Shown piece by piece: positions 36,408 through 49,016 of a stretch of 64,000 nt of DNA. Source of the stretch: Cryptomeria japonica (taxonomy: Eukaryota > Streptophyta > Pinopsida > Cupressales > Cupressaceae); the NCBI RefSeq assembly GCF_030272615.1, contig NC_081410.1:571775241-571839240 (forward strand), written 5' to 3'. How positions within the stretch are numbered: the stretch's first letter is position 1; the number at the start of each line of letters is the position of its first letter. The position numbers and the translations under genes are program-made. Below the pieces are notes generated by a model that was not told where the DNA came from, did not search any database, and worked only from the letters and a program-made list of their open reading frames with translations.

Positions 36408-37462
36408 TGTTGGTATTTTGGTATGGTTTTGTCATTGATGTCAACACCTATCAACACTTATCAACTCTGGCACTTTGGAGGATCAACAATGTTCACCGGT
36501 AAGCAAGTGACTTATGTACAGTCATCGGTATTTGGTACACTGATAGGATATAATGTTCACCGACACTTGCAATGATATGGAAAACACCTGGTTATGTCGA
36601 AGACATCATTTGGACACTTTGTCTTAGAGATTTGTTCATTGGTATATTTGTGTTTGCATATTTGTTGTTACCGACAAATAGGTCCAGAATAAGCACCGAC
36701 AGGCTTATCTATTCTAGATCAGCACGACATGCTTTGGAGATGATTTTGTTGTTATTGTAAATGCATTAAGCTGACATGTTGAATCGCATATTGCATCGGT
36801 TATTGATTTACTTGTAATTATTTTATTATAATATCTTTTAGAGTTGGCCTACTAAAATTGGTCTTAGGTTATGGTATATATGTAAGATCTTATTTGTAAG
36901 ATTGATATGCAATTAAGATAAGGAATTGGAAGAAGGTATATGTGAGAATAAGCAGAGCTATGCACGCAGACATCATTTGAAGGTGAAGCAAGGTTTTTTT
37001 TAAGACAATCAGAGCTACACCGGTATTGAATGCAGCATATGAAGATGTTATTTTGAGTATTACATCATTATTGGATTTAACCATCCAATTGTAGTCAGTG
37101 TGACTCCTATTTGTGTTTGAGTAGTGAGCTCTAGGCGCTTGGCCTTTTTGCATGTGCAGACCCCATTTGTATACATATACTATCTGCAGTAGTATCATCT
37201 GATTGCGGGTAAGGTTTCCCACCATAGTTTTTCCCCTTACAGGGTTTCCACGTACAAATATTGGTGTTATGTGTTGTGGATGTTATTGTCTTTCTGTTTC
37301 ATGCATTAATCTTTACTGGTATTGTAATTAACTGATAAACTGTCTATCGGCATAAAGTTTGGTTTACCAGTATTAAGCATTAAGGTTGGATAAGTTGTTT
37401 TTGGTTTGAATTTATTTGACAACTGATTCACCCCCCCTCTCAGTTGTCTCCGGGACCTAACA
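36408..37462 (+). repeat. 5' LTR of E4
   Basis: 1,055 bp. It starts TGTTGGTATTTTGG and ends with a C-rich block, CTCTCAG and GGGACCTAACA. TATA-like GTATATATG is near 36874; the R/U5 motif with GTTTTTCCCC and GGGTTTCCACGT is at about 37220-37270. Confidence 0.95.
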
Positions 37463-37464
37463 AT

Positions 37465-37476
37465 TGGTATAAGAGC
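37465..37476 (+). promoter_or_regulatory. Primer binding site of E4
   Basis: TGGTATAAGAGC, two bases after the LTR end; one base off the initiator Met-tRNA complement (A for C). Confidence 0.9.
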
Positions 37477-37519
37477 TTAGTCCTCTTTTTGTAGAAGTTT
37501 AACATCTTGAGGAGATCCA

Positions 37520-40500
37520 ATGTCTACTAACTATTTCAGGAAGGACAGTCCTAAACTTGATGGAACCAACTATGGTATATGGAAGATCATAATGGAGACA
37601 CATCGAAATTACATTGGAAAAGACATATGGGATGTTATAAAGAATGGCTATATTGCACCTACTCAAAGTCAACCTAATCCACCTACCTTAGGAAAAGATG
37701 AAGAAAATGATTGCAAGGCAAGAGAAGCACTTTTGAGTGCATTATTAGATCAACAAATCATGGGATTATCAAATAGGTCTACTGCTAAAGCTATTTGGGA
37801 TCATTTGGAAACATTGAATGAAGGAGATTCCATAGTCAAAATTGCAAAACTTGAAAGCTTCCGAGTCAGGTATGAAAATCTGAAAATGGAAGAAGATGAA
37901 AGGATCTATGCTTTTATGGAAAGAGTAAATGAAATTGTTTTGGGTATTAAATGTTGTGGAGGAACCTTAAGTGAATATGAAATTGTTTCAAAAGTTTTAA
38001 GAGGATTGCCATTGGCATATAAAATGAAAGTTACTGCTATAAATGAGTTAAGAACAATGCATAATACATCAGTTGCTAGGGATACATTGATTGGAAAACT
38101 TTCAGCTTTTGAAATTGAGGAATTTGGTCTTGTTGCTACTATTAAGACAGATTTAGCCTTTAAAGAATCAACATCATCTGGACCATCTTTTGACAAATCT
38201 GATTGGAAATCCTTTTATGCAAGAGAACTTGAGGAAAGCAAGAGAGAAAATGAAGAACTTGAAGAACTTGAAACACTATTTGCAATGAAAATGCCTAAAG
38301 GTCCAGTTGGAAGTAAGTATGAAGGTAAAGCACCCTTTAAATGTTTTAACTGTAATAAGATTGGTCATATGGCTTCAAGATGCCCTGATAGGCATACTAG
38401 ACTAAGAGAAGAAACTAGAAGAGCATACAAGCCTAACCTTGAATATCAGAGATACAGATTTAAGAATAACAAAGATAAATCTTGTTATCTTGTAGATGAA
38501 TGAGTCACTAATGATTCTGATGAAGATCCGATAGAAAATGGATGGGTTTTTGTTGCTATAACAAAAGATCAACTGCCACCTACTGTTCAACTGGTAGAGA
38601 AGGCCCTGACAGCTAAAGTTGAAGTTAAGGATGAATGGATCATTGATTCAGGATGTTCACATCATATGACTGGTGATAAAGGTAAATTCTTGAACTTTTA
38701 GGAATACAATGGAGGTCTGGTAAGATTTGGAGATGATAAAGCTTGTTTGATCAAAAGAAAATGTACTATATCTCTTGATGGTAAGCATAATACTGACAAT
38801 GTTTACAATGTAGAAGGTTTAAAGCATAATCTTTTGAGTGTTGGTCAATTAGTTGAGAAAGAATCTTAGTTACAATTCAAGAATGGTAAATGCAAAATTA
38901 TGAACAGAACTAGTTTGGAAATTGCAACCGGTAATCAAACTAGAGGTAATATCTTTCATTTGAATAATATTGAAAAGACATGCTTGATTGCACACATTGA
39001 TGAAAGTTGGCTATGGCATAAGAGACTCTGTCATGTAAATTTTGATTGCATGGTTAAAATCAGTACTACTAAGGTTGTTAGAGACTTACCTAAGATTGTT
39101 AAACCTCACAATCCGGTATGTAAGGAATGTCAATTTGGAAAACAAGTTAGAGTATCTTTTAAAAGTATTCCAAAAAAATCCAATAATGCTCTTGACTTAA
39201 TTCACACTGATTTATGTGATCCAGCTAGAACTAAAAGCTTACAAGGTGATAGATATTTCATGCTAATCATTGATGACTATTCTAGAATGTGTTGGGTTAC
39301 TTTTCTCAGAGAAAAATCAGAAGCACTTGGGAAGTTCAAATTATTCAAAGCACTGGTAGAAAATGAAACTGGTAAGAAAATCAAATGTCTGAGATCAGAT
39401 CAAGGAGGTGAATTTACATCTAAGGAATTTAATGCATTATGTGAAGTAAATGGAATCAGAAGACAGTTATCAGCACCCCGGACACCACAACAGAATGGAG
39501 TTGTAGAAAGGAAAAACAAAACTATCTTGGATGTAGCCAGAAGTATGTTATCTAAAGCAAATCTACCACATGTATATTGGAGAGAGGCAGTAAGCACAAC
39601 GGTCTATGCATTCAACAAAGTTCACATCAAAGGAGAAACCTGTAAGACCCGTCATGAACTATGGTTTGGTATTACTCCCACTCTTAAATATTTTAGAATA
39701 TTTGGAAGTAAATGCTATATTAGAAGAGATGAGTATATTGGCAAATTTGATCCTAGAAGTGATGAAGGAATATTTCTTGGTTATTCATCTAAGAGCAAAG
39801 CATATAGATGTTTCAACAAGAGATTATAGAAAATTGTTAAGAGCACAAATATGAAGATTGATGAACAGTTTATAGGAACTTCAAGGTATATAGACTCTGA
39901 ACCGGCAACATAGATACTGACAAATGAACCTACATTGAATCCACCGGTATAGAATGAAGATCCAGTTACACCGGTATCATCTAAAAATTCCATTGAAACT
40001 GAGGAACAACAAAAAACGAATACACCCTGGTATGTAAGATTGAACCACTCTGAAAATCAGATAATTGGGAACAAGCATCAAGGATTTATGACAAGAGGAC
40101 GACTAGAAAATGAAGAGGTGCGTCTTATTTCTCAAATTGAACCATCATCAATTAATGAGGCATCTGAAGATAAACACTGGATTAAAGCTATGGAAAAAGA
40201 ATTAGAACAAATTGAGAAGAATAACACATGGACATTAGTTCCCCGACCTAAAGACAAAAATATGATTGGAACAAAATGGGTATTCAGAAACAAGCTTAAT
40301 GAAGATGGGAAGGTAATCAAGAATAAAGAAAGACTAGTGTGTAAGGGATATTCTCAGAAAGAAGGAATTGATTATAATGAAACCTTTGCACTGGTAGCTA
40401 GAATTGAGGCAGTCAGATTATTCTTGGCTTTTGCAGCACACAATAACTACAAAGTATATCAAATGGATATTAAATGTGCATTTTTGAATGGAGATCTTGA

Positions 40501-41670
40501 AGAAGTTTACATTGAGCAACCTGATGGATTTTCTTTAACAGATAATAAAGATATGGTTTGTAGGTTAAGGAAAGCTTTGTATGGGTTGAAGCAAGCTCCA
40601 AGAGCTTGGTATGCTAGATTGGATAAATAGCTTTTGAAGATTGATTTTTCTAAAGGTAGTGCTGACATCAACTTATATTATAAAGTGACTAATGATGACA
40701 TCTTGGTTATAGAAGTTTTGTTGATGATATAATCTTTGGAGGAGAAGATGAATTATGTAAACACTTTTCTATTGAAATGCAGCATGAATTTGAAATGTCT
40801 ATGATTGGAGAGATAAAATTCCTTTTAGGATTGCAGATTTCACAAACTAATAAAGGTATATTCTTAAGTCAATCCAAGTACTTGAAGGAGTTACTAAAGA
40901 AATTTGGGATGAAGAACTCTAAACTAGTAAGCATACCTATGACTAGAAATGACAAATTATCACTAAGGGATGAATCTACACTTGTTAATTCGACTAAGTA
41001 CAAGTCTATGATACGAGGGCTACTGTATTTGACACAAACAAGACCTGATATTATGGATGCAGTATGTATTGTTTCAAGATTTCAGAGTAATCCTAGAGAA
41101 AATCGTGAATCAACAGTAAAAATGATTTTCCGATACTTACAAGGCACTACAAATCTTGGCTTATGGTATCCTGGAGATGAAAACTTTGAATTATGTGCAT
41201 ACACAGATGCAAATTGGGAAGGAGATGTGGATGACAGAAAAAGCACCACCGATGAAGCTTTTTTTCTTGGAAGCAGATTAATTTCTTGGTTGAGTAAGAA
41301 ATAAAGTTGCACATCTTTATCAACAGCAGAATTAGAATATGTTGCAGCAGCAACTAACTGTACACATGTATTATGGCTTAAACAAATGTTGAAGGACATA
41401 AAGGTAAAATGCAAGGAACCTATAACTGTCTATTGTGATAACACTGCATCAATTGATATATCTAAGAATCTGGTACCACATTCTAAAACTAAACATGTTT
41501 CTATCAAATTGAATTTTTCAAAAGAGAATGTTGAAGCAAAAGAAGTAAAACTGGTTTATGTGAATACTAAAGAGCAGATTGCAGATATTTTCACTAAGCC
41601 TTTGCCTAAGGAGACTATTGAATATCTCAGAGACCAGCTTGGGGTCATACCCCCACCGGTAGAGACTTAG
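37520..41670 (+). pseudogene. Copia gag-pol polyprotein (E4), inactivated by few changes
   Basis: The ATG at 37520 opens gag (M-S-T-N-Y-F-R-K), which stays open for 327 codons and holds the knuckle C-F-N-C-x4-H-x4-C (about 38339-38380). The protease has I-D-S-G-C-S-H-H-M-T (about 38642). Integrase has H-K-R-L-C-H, C-K-E-C, S-D-Q-G-G-E and N-G-V-V-E-R-K (about 39493). RT has [11 protein letters not shown] (about 40580), but a frameshift at about 40714 falls on the Y-V-D-D site, where only V-D-D remains. RNase H has T-D-A-N-W-E and ends at 41670. Stops are at 38501, 38699, 38867, 39827, 39911, 39950, 40628 and 41302; most are TAG or TAA at positions that suit Gln. Confidence 0.95.
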
Positions 41671-41739
41671 ACAGTTGATGTTTACATCAATTGACAGAAC
41701 TAACAGAGAAATCTTTTATTTCAGCTTTGATGAAGAGAG

Positions 41740-42049
41740 CTACTTCTCAGGGGGAGTAGTTGGCATACTGAATTGGTTGGTATTTTGTATTTGAACCTGA
41801 CTTTTTGGCTTTGGCATTTGATGTCAAATGGGGAGAGATTGATATGAAAAAACACAAGGAAAACACATGTTACTCTCAGGGGGAGAGATTGTTACTTTGG
41901 GAGAGATTGATTACTCTCTGTATTTGAATTTTGAAAACTGGTTATGATCTCTTTTGGGAAATTGTTGGTTTTTTGGTTTTTGGCATTTCTGTTTTGGCAA
42001 TTTGATGGTTTTTCCATCTTGTGTTGCCATCAATGCCAAAGGGGGAGAT
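41740..42049 (+). promoter_or_regulatory. Multiple polypurine tracts before the E4 3' LTR
   Basis: CAGGGGGAGTAG (about 41748), AATGGGGAGAGA (about 41828), CAGGGGGAGAGA (about 41878) and AAAGGGGGAGAT (42038-42049) precede the LTR. The last one abuts it. Confidence 0.8.
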
Positions 42050-43104
42050 TGTTGGTATTTTGGTATGGTTTTGTCATTGATGTCAACACCTATCAACACT
42101 TATCAACTCTGGCACTTTGGAGGATCAACAATGTTCACCGGCAAGCAAGTGACTTATGCACAGTCACCGGTATCTGGTACACCGACAGGATATAATGTTC
42201 ACCAACACTTGGAATGATATGGAAAACACCTGGTTATGTCAAAGACATCATTTGGACACTTTGTCTTGGAGATTTGTTCATTGGTATATTCGTGTTTGCA
42301 TATTTGTTGTTACCAACAAATAGGTTCAGAATAAGCACCGACAGGCTTATCTATTCCAGATCAGCACGACACGCTTTGGAGATGATTTTGTTGTTATTGT
42401 AATTGCATTAAGCCAACATGTTGAATCAGATATTGCATTGGTTATTGATTTACTTGTAATTATTTTATTGTAATATCTTTTATAGCTGACCTACTAAAAT
42501 TGGTCTTAGGTTATGGTATATATGTAAGATCTTATTTGTAAGATCGATATGCAATTAAGATAAGAAATTGGAAGAAGGTTTATGCAAGAATAAGAAGAGT
42601 TATACATGCAGACATCATTTGAAGGTGAAGCAAGGTTTTTTTTAAGACAATCAGAACTACACCGGTATTGAATGCAGCATATGAAGATGCTATTTTTAGC
42701 AGTACATCATTATTGGATTTAACCATCCAATTGTAGTTAGTGTGACTCCTATTTGTGTTTGAGTAGTGAGCTCTAGGCGCTTGGCCTTTCTACATGTGCA
42801 GACCCCATTTGTATACACATACTATCTATAGTAGTATCATCTGATTGTGGGTAAGTTTTCCCACCATGGTTTTTCCCCTTACAGGGTTTCCACGTACAAA
42901 TATTGGTGTTATGTGTTGTGGATGTTAGTGTCTTTCTGTTTCATGCATTAATCTTTACCGGTACTGTAATTAACTGATAAACTATCTACCGACATAAAGT
43001 TTGGTTTACAGGTATTAAGCATTAAGGTTGGATAAGTTGTTTTTGGTTTGAATTTATTTGACAACTAATTCAACCCCCCTCTCAGTTGTCTCCGGGACCT
43101 AACA
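42050..43104 (+). repeat. 3' LTR of E4
   Basis: 1,055 bp copy of 36408-37462, directly followed by the right TSD CAATT at 43105-43109. Confidence 0.95.
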
Positions 43105-43109
43105 CAATT

Positions 43110-43743
43110 GACACTTAGAACCTCCGGAAAATTTAACCCAACTTATCAAGAGATTGGAAAATGTACTCAAAGCGGAAGGAAAATCCTTAACTAGATCAAG
43201 ACACTTAGTCCTTGATTACCCAGGTGTGTGCAAGTGTGTCCATTCCTCTCGACAAGACAACTATGACCTTCTGGTTCCCCTGTGATTGGCTACGTGGTAT
43301 ATCTAAACTTAATAAGCATCCTGGATAGAGCCTTGCTGCCAATCAGATATCTATAGTCTCGACAAGGTTATCGCCACAATCTTACGAACATTGTTGCATT
43401 GCCAGTCGGACGTCTATAGCCCCGATGGAGTTACACACATATTCCCATAAGCCAATTTTGATATTTCATTTCATTTCATTAGTTTTTTTTATTGCTTTTT
43501 CATTCTATCAGTTCCTTTGGCTTGTAAGCAGTGAAGCTTACTAGGGTTTGAGGATTGCGGTGGCGCTGAAGCCAGATTTTGGATTTTTCACTAATCACAG
43601 CTTTACCTGAAAACCATAATGACTCAGAGTCCATTAATATGTATAGATATAGTAATCAAAAGATGTCAGCATCAAGACAGAGAAAATTATTTCCTTCCAA
43701 GTCAAGTACAAGTCTTGATCGGATGATAAAGATGAAGAGGAAC
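43110..43743 (-). other. Internal non-coding part of E5 between E4 and E6
   Basis: This is E5 sequence continuing from 36402 and towards 56471. I see no ORF of note; a short frame at 43579-43761 runs into E6 and is not a gene. It would lie between the E5 ORF and the 3' LTR. Confidence 0.6.
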
Positions 43744-43748
43744 AACCT

Positions 43749-44915
43749 TGATGAATACTAAGAGGGGGGGTGAGTTAGTATGCCAAAAATCTTTGCACTT
43801 AAACACTTTGCAAGACTAACAGTAAACCGGTAAAACAGTTTAGCAGACAAACCCGTTAACACACATGCAAACCAAATAGCTAATAATGCATTCACCCATA
43901 GAAGCACAAACACCATAACACAAGAGATTTTGACGTGGAAACCCAAATGGAAAAACCACAGTGAGATGGAACTCACAAGTAACTATTTGTAGAACAGGAA
44001 CCAGACCAGTTAAGGTCAGACTGGTTAAGGTCTTACAATGTTCTTTACCAAAACAGATCCTGTTAGGAATCTCAATCTCTATTAGGAGATAAGTCTGATT
44101 AAAGACTACCTTGCTAGAGGATTTTAGATCCACAGATGTGAACCACCTTGTTAGAGGATTTACATAAGGCTTTTGGGCCCACCCGGTTAAGGGCTACAGA
44201 CTTGTCGAAGATGTGAGTAATCAACAAGTGATTGATCTAGCTAATAGCACAGACTGCTTGGTTAGATCCTTGATAGCTCGTTCCTAATGCATTCCAGCAT
44301 TACTTCAGTCTTCTACACATTCATACTTTCTCTAACTCCTCAACCACCTTAAACCCTAGCCGCAATATCAACTATCGCAACAACAACATTATAAAAAAAC
44401 CTAAAACCCTAGACATGATGTCCTTATAAAGGAATCTGGTTTCATGTTGGTCCAATAGGATTAGATTACAATTTCCTAGGTTCAATACATCTAGACATAT
44501 CTGGAAACACGACACAAAAAGAACCGCTAAAGTGTTGGCACCGTCAAACAATCGGTGGATGGTAACTCATTACAAAATGTCGGTTGGTAACTCATCACAG
44601 AGTATTACCGGTTCATACAAAATACCGGTTCAAGCAAAATGCCAGTTGCTGGTTTGACAAAATGAAGACTGGCAAATATGTGTTCTACCGCTTTGAACCT
44701 TCGTACCGCTTGAGATCTTTGAACCGCTTGGGGTCTACATACCACTTCATATCGGTAATCACTTTCTGCAAAACACCAATAGTCTAAGGACTATAATGCA
44801 TCATACCAGTTGGAACAATTGCTGGTTGAGCATAACTCATACATACAAAAATGATCTCAATGCAAGTGTGTGTCCATCAATGACAATCACAACATAATCA
44901 TCAAAAATGCCAACA
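43749..44915 (-). repeat. 3' LTR of E6
   Basis: 1,167 bp. The plus-strand start is TGATGAATACTAAGAGGGGG and the end is AAAATGCCAACA. TATA site on the minus strand is at 44430-44422 (TTTATAAGG). R/U5 motif at about 43915-43960. Compared with the 5' LTR it has small local duplications near 44003-44030 and 44560-44600. Confidence 0.93.
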
Positions 44916-45176
44916 ATCTCCCCCTTTGGCATTGATGGCAACACTTAGGAAATTTTGACATCTAAGTGTTTTAACAAAAATATGCCAGAATCAAAATTAC
45001 TCCCCCTAGGCATATACACTATCCGTTTTGCAGAAAATACAATGCATACTACTTCTTAACTAAAATAACATGAAAGTATACATCACAACATTCAAAATTT
45101 ATACTTCTCCCCCTTTGCCAACAATGACAAAAATAATATTACAGAATAACCCATGTGTCATTAAAATATTAAGTGT
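44916..45176 (-). promoter_or_regulatory. Polypurine tracts before the E6 3' LTR
   Basis: On the minus strand AAAGGGGGAGAAG (about 45117-45105), CTAGGGGGAGTAA (about 45009-44997) and AAAGGGGGAGAT (44927-44916) occur between the ORF2 stop and the LTR. The last adjoins the LTR. Confidence 0.8.
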
Positions 45177-48100
45177 TTATGATAGTAAAGAGTAAAACTT
45201 GTCAAAAACAGATTTAAAGTCCCACAAGAATTGTTTCATAAATAAAGACCAGGACTCCAGTAGGAAGGTTGCCACTTCTTTCTCTGTCTGCATCTGGGAG
45301 ACGTGTTCTTCCATGGCATCTAATGTGCTCATCTCCTGTGTTTCCGTTAAGGCATCCAAATTAAGATAGCACTTCTGAAGTATTTGTAGATGTGGGAGTA
45401 AAACCATTTGTAGCTCCTACAAATCTCGTGACCGGGTGCTGATCTCATGCTCTAGTTTAGTAGACTGGTTATGAAACCGGTGAACAGTTTGCCCATAAGC
45501 TATAAAAGAGTCATACGTCAGCTTGAAGATGCTCATATATACTTGCAAATCAGATTGAAGCTTTTGCTTCTGTGCAAGCACATCATCACAGAATAGATGG
45601 GGTTGACAAATCTTGCTGAGTAGAAGATTCCCATCATCCAAAGCATTCCTTATATCCTTCTATGCTTTTTGTAGTTCAGATCAGAGCTCATTAAGCTTTC
45701 TCACCAGGGCAATGTTGAGAGCCTTTTGATGCTCTTTCTTTGCATTTGCCTCTACTACCTCCTCTAAACTTTGCACTTGATCATCCACTATTGTGCATAG
45801 GAGCTTCAGTTGTGCTAATGATGAGTCAGTACTAGGGAGGTTTGTACCAGGTAACAAACTGGTAAGAGTGTCCACCGCAGCTTGGATCACATCTTCCTCC
45901 TTCTTCCTCCTTAGCACCTCAAGGAATTCTTGAGCAACCTTGAAGCTCTGTAGCAGCTCCATCTCGCTTGCGGACTGGAGATCAATAGGACTAGTAAGGT
46001 TAGCGGTTTGGCTTGACCACTGGTTACCTTAGGTGTCTCCATCTACATTCTCTTTGCCGCTTCAGCTTCCTTGTTCTCCTCTGCCTTCTTCTTCTCTGCT
46101 TCTTTTCTCTTTTCCTCTTTCTTTTCCTCCACTGCTTTCTTCTTTTCTGCTTCCTTCCTCTTCTCCTCTGCCTTATCTTCCTCTTCCTTCTTCTTATCTG
46201 CTTTCTTCCACTTTTCCTCTTCCTTTCTCTTCTTCTCATCCTCTTCCTCTTTCTTCTTCCTTGCATCTTCTTGTTTCTTCTTCTCTTCATCCTCTTCTTT
46301 TCTTTTCTTCTCTTCTTATTTTCTCTTCTCTTCCTGTTTCCGTTTCTCCTCATCTTCTTCCTTTTTCTTCTTCTCCTCTTCATCCTTCTTCTTCTTCTTC
46401 TCTTCATCATTTTTCTTCTTCTCCTATTCATCCTTCTTCTTCTTCTCCTCTTCATCATTTTTCTTCTTCTCCTCTTCATCCTTCTTCTTCTTCTCCTTCA
46501 CTTGCTTCTTTGCTTCCTCCTTTTTGTCCTCTTTTTCCTTTTGCTTTATTTCCTGTTCAGCCGGTCTTGTTGCTTCTGATGGTGTACCCTAAGCAATATC
46601 TTCTCCATCCAGAGCATTGACATCAATAGTGTCGATCGGTTCAGTAACCGGATTTCCTTCATCATCAAGCACTTCATCTAGTTTAGTGATTGTTGGTTCT
46701 TGCTCAGCCTTTATGTTGGCTTCAGCCACTCGGTGCATCTTTAGAGCATCTAGAGAAAGGGTGTGTGTGTTCTTGAGCACTTCTTTACCCTTCCCTTCTA
46801 GTAACAGGAGTCTTCTTCTTCTCATGAAGAAGAGGCCTTTTTATTTGTTCATTACTTCAAACAGTTCTGAGTTTGATACATCAGGAAAATGTTCAGCAAA
46901 AACTTTCTCTCTCATTTCCTGTTCCCGCTCTATGGCAATGCGCCATTTATTGTCTAAGGACTTATACAAAGAATCTGGTGTCTCAGCTCTAATTTCTGAA
47001 GGGGACCGGTCATTAATACATAAATATTGAATAATTTCTTTTTCTACCGCTTCCTTTTCATCATCATTAAAGTCATCAAAACAATCAATCAAATCATTCA
47101 ACACTTTTCTCCTAATGTTTTTGATAGTTCTTTAACAACGTGTCAAAGGTTTGTAGGAGGAGATGTCAATATTTACCGGTGTTGATGATGTCGGTTCATT
47201 CTTTGTCTTTTTCTTTGTTTGATGTGTCTTCTTAGGTTTTTCCTCAGACACAGTTTCTTCTGAGTCTGGAGAGGCATTCCTTGTCTTCCTCTTTCTCTCG
47301 AAGACTTTAGTAGGTGCCGCTTCTGGTTTCATTTTAGCCGGTGACTGCTTGGTCACTTTAGGAATGGTTGCAGTAGCCGGTGTCGATGCTGAGGGCACTT
47401 CTTTTGCCTTCTTTACTGAAGGTTCTTTTCCTTTCTTTGTTGAGGGTTCCTCAACCGGTGTTACCCTTTCTAGTTAGGTGTCGGTTCTCCTTGCCTTTGG
47501 ATCAAGCGGTGAGGCTATAAGGATAGAGGCATACCCTTCCAGCATATCATTCATTACCTCATAGCCCATTGGCTCCACTTCCTCCTGTCTGGGCTCAACA
47601 GCCTCCATTATGCATTGATCCACTTTAATGGTGAAAAAAATATCATCTTCATATTTCTTAATGATATCACCTGATATTCTCATCCTCTGACTCATTTTGC
47701 ATTTGAACTCATCAAAGTACTTGTTCATAATTTCAGGGTAACCAGTTCCAACTGCTTGAATGCTTTCCTTGATTTGCTTGGTTACCGATTGGTCAGCAGA
47801 CCACTGGACATCACCTACTCTTGGAAAGTAGCCTTGGAAGTAAAAAAACAACCCAACCAGTAGTTGTCCAAACTTGAACCTCAATGCATTATCCTATTTG
47901 ATCGATTTGAGATTCAACAGGAGTTGCATTTGCATACCGGTGCACAGGTCAAATGATGCATCCTCCTTGATCATTCGGTAAGTGGCATTTACCGCTGTAG
48001 TAGATACAGAGTTAAGCCTATTGGCTGAGAATGTCTGGTATCCAATCACAATACATGCATATTTTACAAGGTCATCCTTGATAAAATTAACAGTCATCCC

Positions 48101-48571
48101 TCGTGAGTTGCTCACTGAACCGGTGAACTTTGACATTTCCATCTTGCTTACCGTCCTTAGGGCTGGCACTTCCCCTATATTGCAGAAACCGATGACGACA
48201 TGTATTTCTTGCGGAGTAATATCATGTGTTATTTCCAGGTACATCTTGCCACCATGAACTCTGCTTAGAATGATCCTAATGTGATCATCTGTGAAATCCT
48301 CCAGGAAATAAACAACATTGTGGAGATTCTTCTTTTCCAAAATACTATATTTTGGTTTGATTTGCTTATCTTTTCCACAAAATAAACCTAGCTGCGAGTG
48401 AATTGTTAGAGACCCTAGGTCTTCTATTTTACAGTCTATGTAATCTGAGATTCCCTCTTCTACTATCACACCAACTGGAACTTGTGATAGGGCATTATAT
48501 CTAGACTTGTGTTGAATAAAGCTTGCAGAATCTACAAATGTACTAGAGCTAGTATGGGATGCAAAAGCCAT
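45177..48571 (-). pseudogene. E6 ORF2: unknown ~1,130-codon protein with Lys/Glu-rich coiled coil
   Basis: From the ATG at 48571 (M-A-F-A-S-H) one frame runs to about 46010, broken only by stops near 47894, 47473, 47129, 46841 and 46589 and a few within the repeat. A one-base frameshift near 46000 leads on to the stop at 45177. The first ~370 codons (48571-47474) look globular, with F-x-F-G-Q-L-L and R-G-M-T-V motifs. I associate such sequence loosely with plant transposon-encoded proteins of unknown function. Next is a charged Pro/Thr/Lys segment (47398-47132), then a Lys/Glu-rich repeat (46580-46024, E-E-K-K-K-K-D type), then Leu-rich coiled coil (45962-45177). No pol motif is present. Function is unknown. 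Confidence 0.75.
46024..46580 (-). repeat. Low-complexity purine repeat within E6 ORF2
   Basis: Units of GAAGAAGAAGGATGAAGAG and variants encode a Lys/Glu/Asp-rich segment on the minus strand. The nearly identical units around 46370-46495 imply recent slippage. Apparent Leu/Phe/Ser-rich frames on the plus strand and an Arg-rich minus frame are shadows of it. Confidence 0.9.
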
Positions 48572-49016
48572 GATAGAAACTGAAGACTCAAAAAATACCT
48601 TTCGAAAGTCGTGAATTTAGGGCTTTCAAATTCTTCTCCACCTCACACTCCATTGGTTGTGGAATCACCGCTTTGCGTTCTTTACTTGACCGTTTGCAAT
48701 TTGAATTTGAATCTCCTTCAAGGTTTCCAACTTTCTCTGAATCGCAACACAAATTACTTTATCATCGCTCTGCACTTGAAGACCTTCTTCGCTTCGAAAA
48801 TGATAGTGAGAAATGATTTGAAAATTCCTTTTAAACATATTTCTCACCTACCGCAATTAATGCTCCACCATTCGGGCATAAACCCTAATTTGCCTTTTAC
48901 CATTTTTGGTCTTCCGCCAAAATGATAGGTAATGCATACCGGTTAAGGTCTTTTACCAGTGTAAACTAGGGGTTCGAAACATTTTGCCGTTTGCTCCCCC
49001 TAAGCTTTTCTGAAGC
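48572..49016 (-). other. Spacer between gag and ORF2 of E6
   Basis: After the gag stop there is a polypurine-like AAGCTTAGGGGGAGC (about 49014-49000), then about 430 bp with a 60-codon frame (48847-48665) not otherwise recognised. The ORF2 ATG at 48571 is in good context (ATC ATG GC). The layout would fit a separate leader for ORF2, but there is no direct evidence for a promoter. Confidence 0.4.

Larger units (their letters stand above)
36403..43109 (+). mobile_element. E4: full-length Ty1/copia (Sirevirus-like) element, TSD CAATT, nested in E5
   Basis: Two 1,055-bp LTRs (36408-37462, 42050-43104), ends TGTTGG and CTAACA, are flanked by perfect CAATT (36403-36407 and 43105-43109). Primer site and polypurine tract are in place, and gag-pol is in Copia order. 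It inserted 51 bp inside the end of the E5 internal region, next to the E5 3' LTR. LTRs differ by a few percent, mostly transitions. Confidence 0.97.

Noticed and set aside
46013-46620. Leu/Phe-, Ser/Pro- and Phe/Ser-rich plus-strand ORFs and an Arg/Lys-rich minus ORF
   Set aside because: They are shadows of the Lys/Glu-rich repeat of E6 ORF2; the chosen frame continues in both directions into non-repetitive coding sequence.
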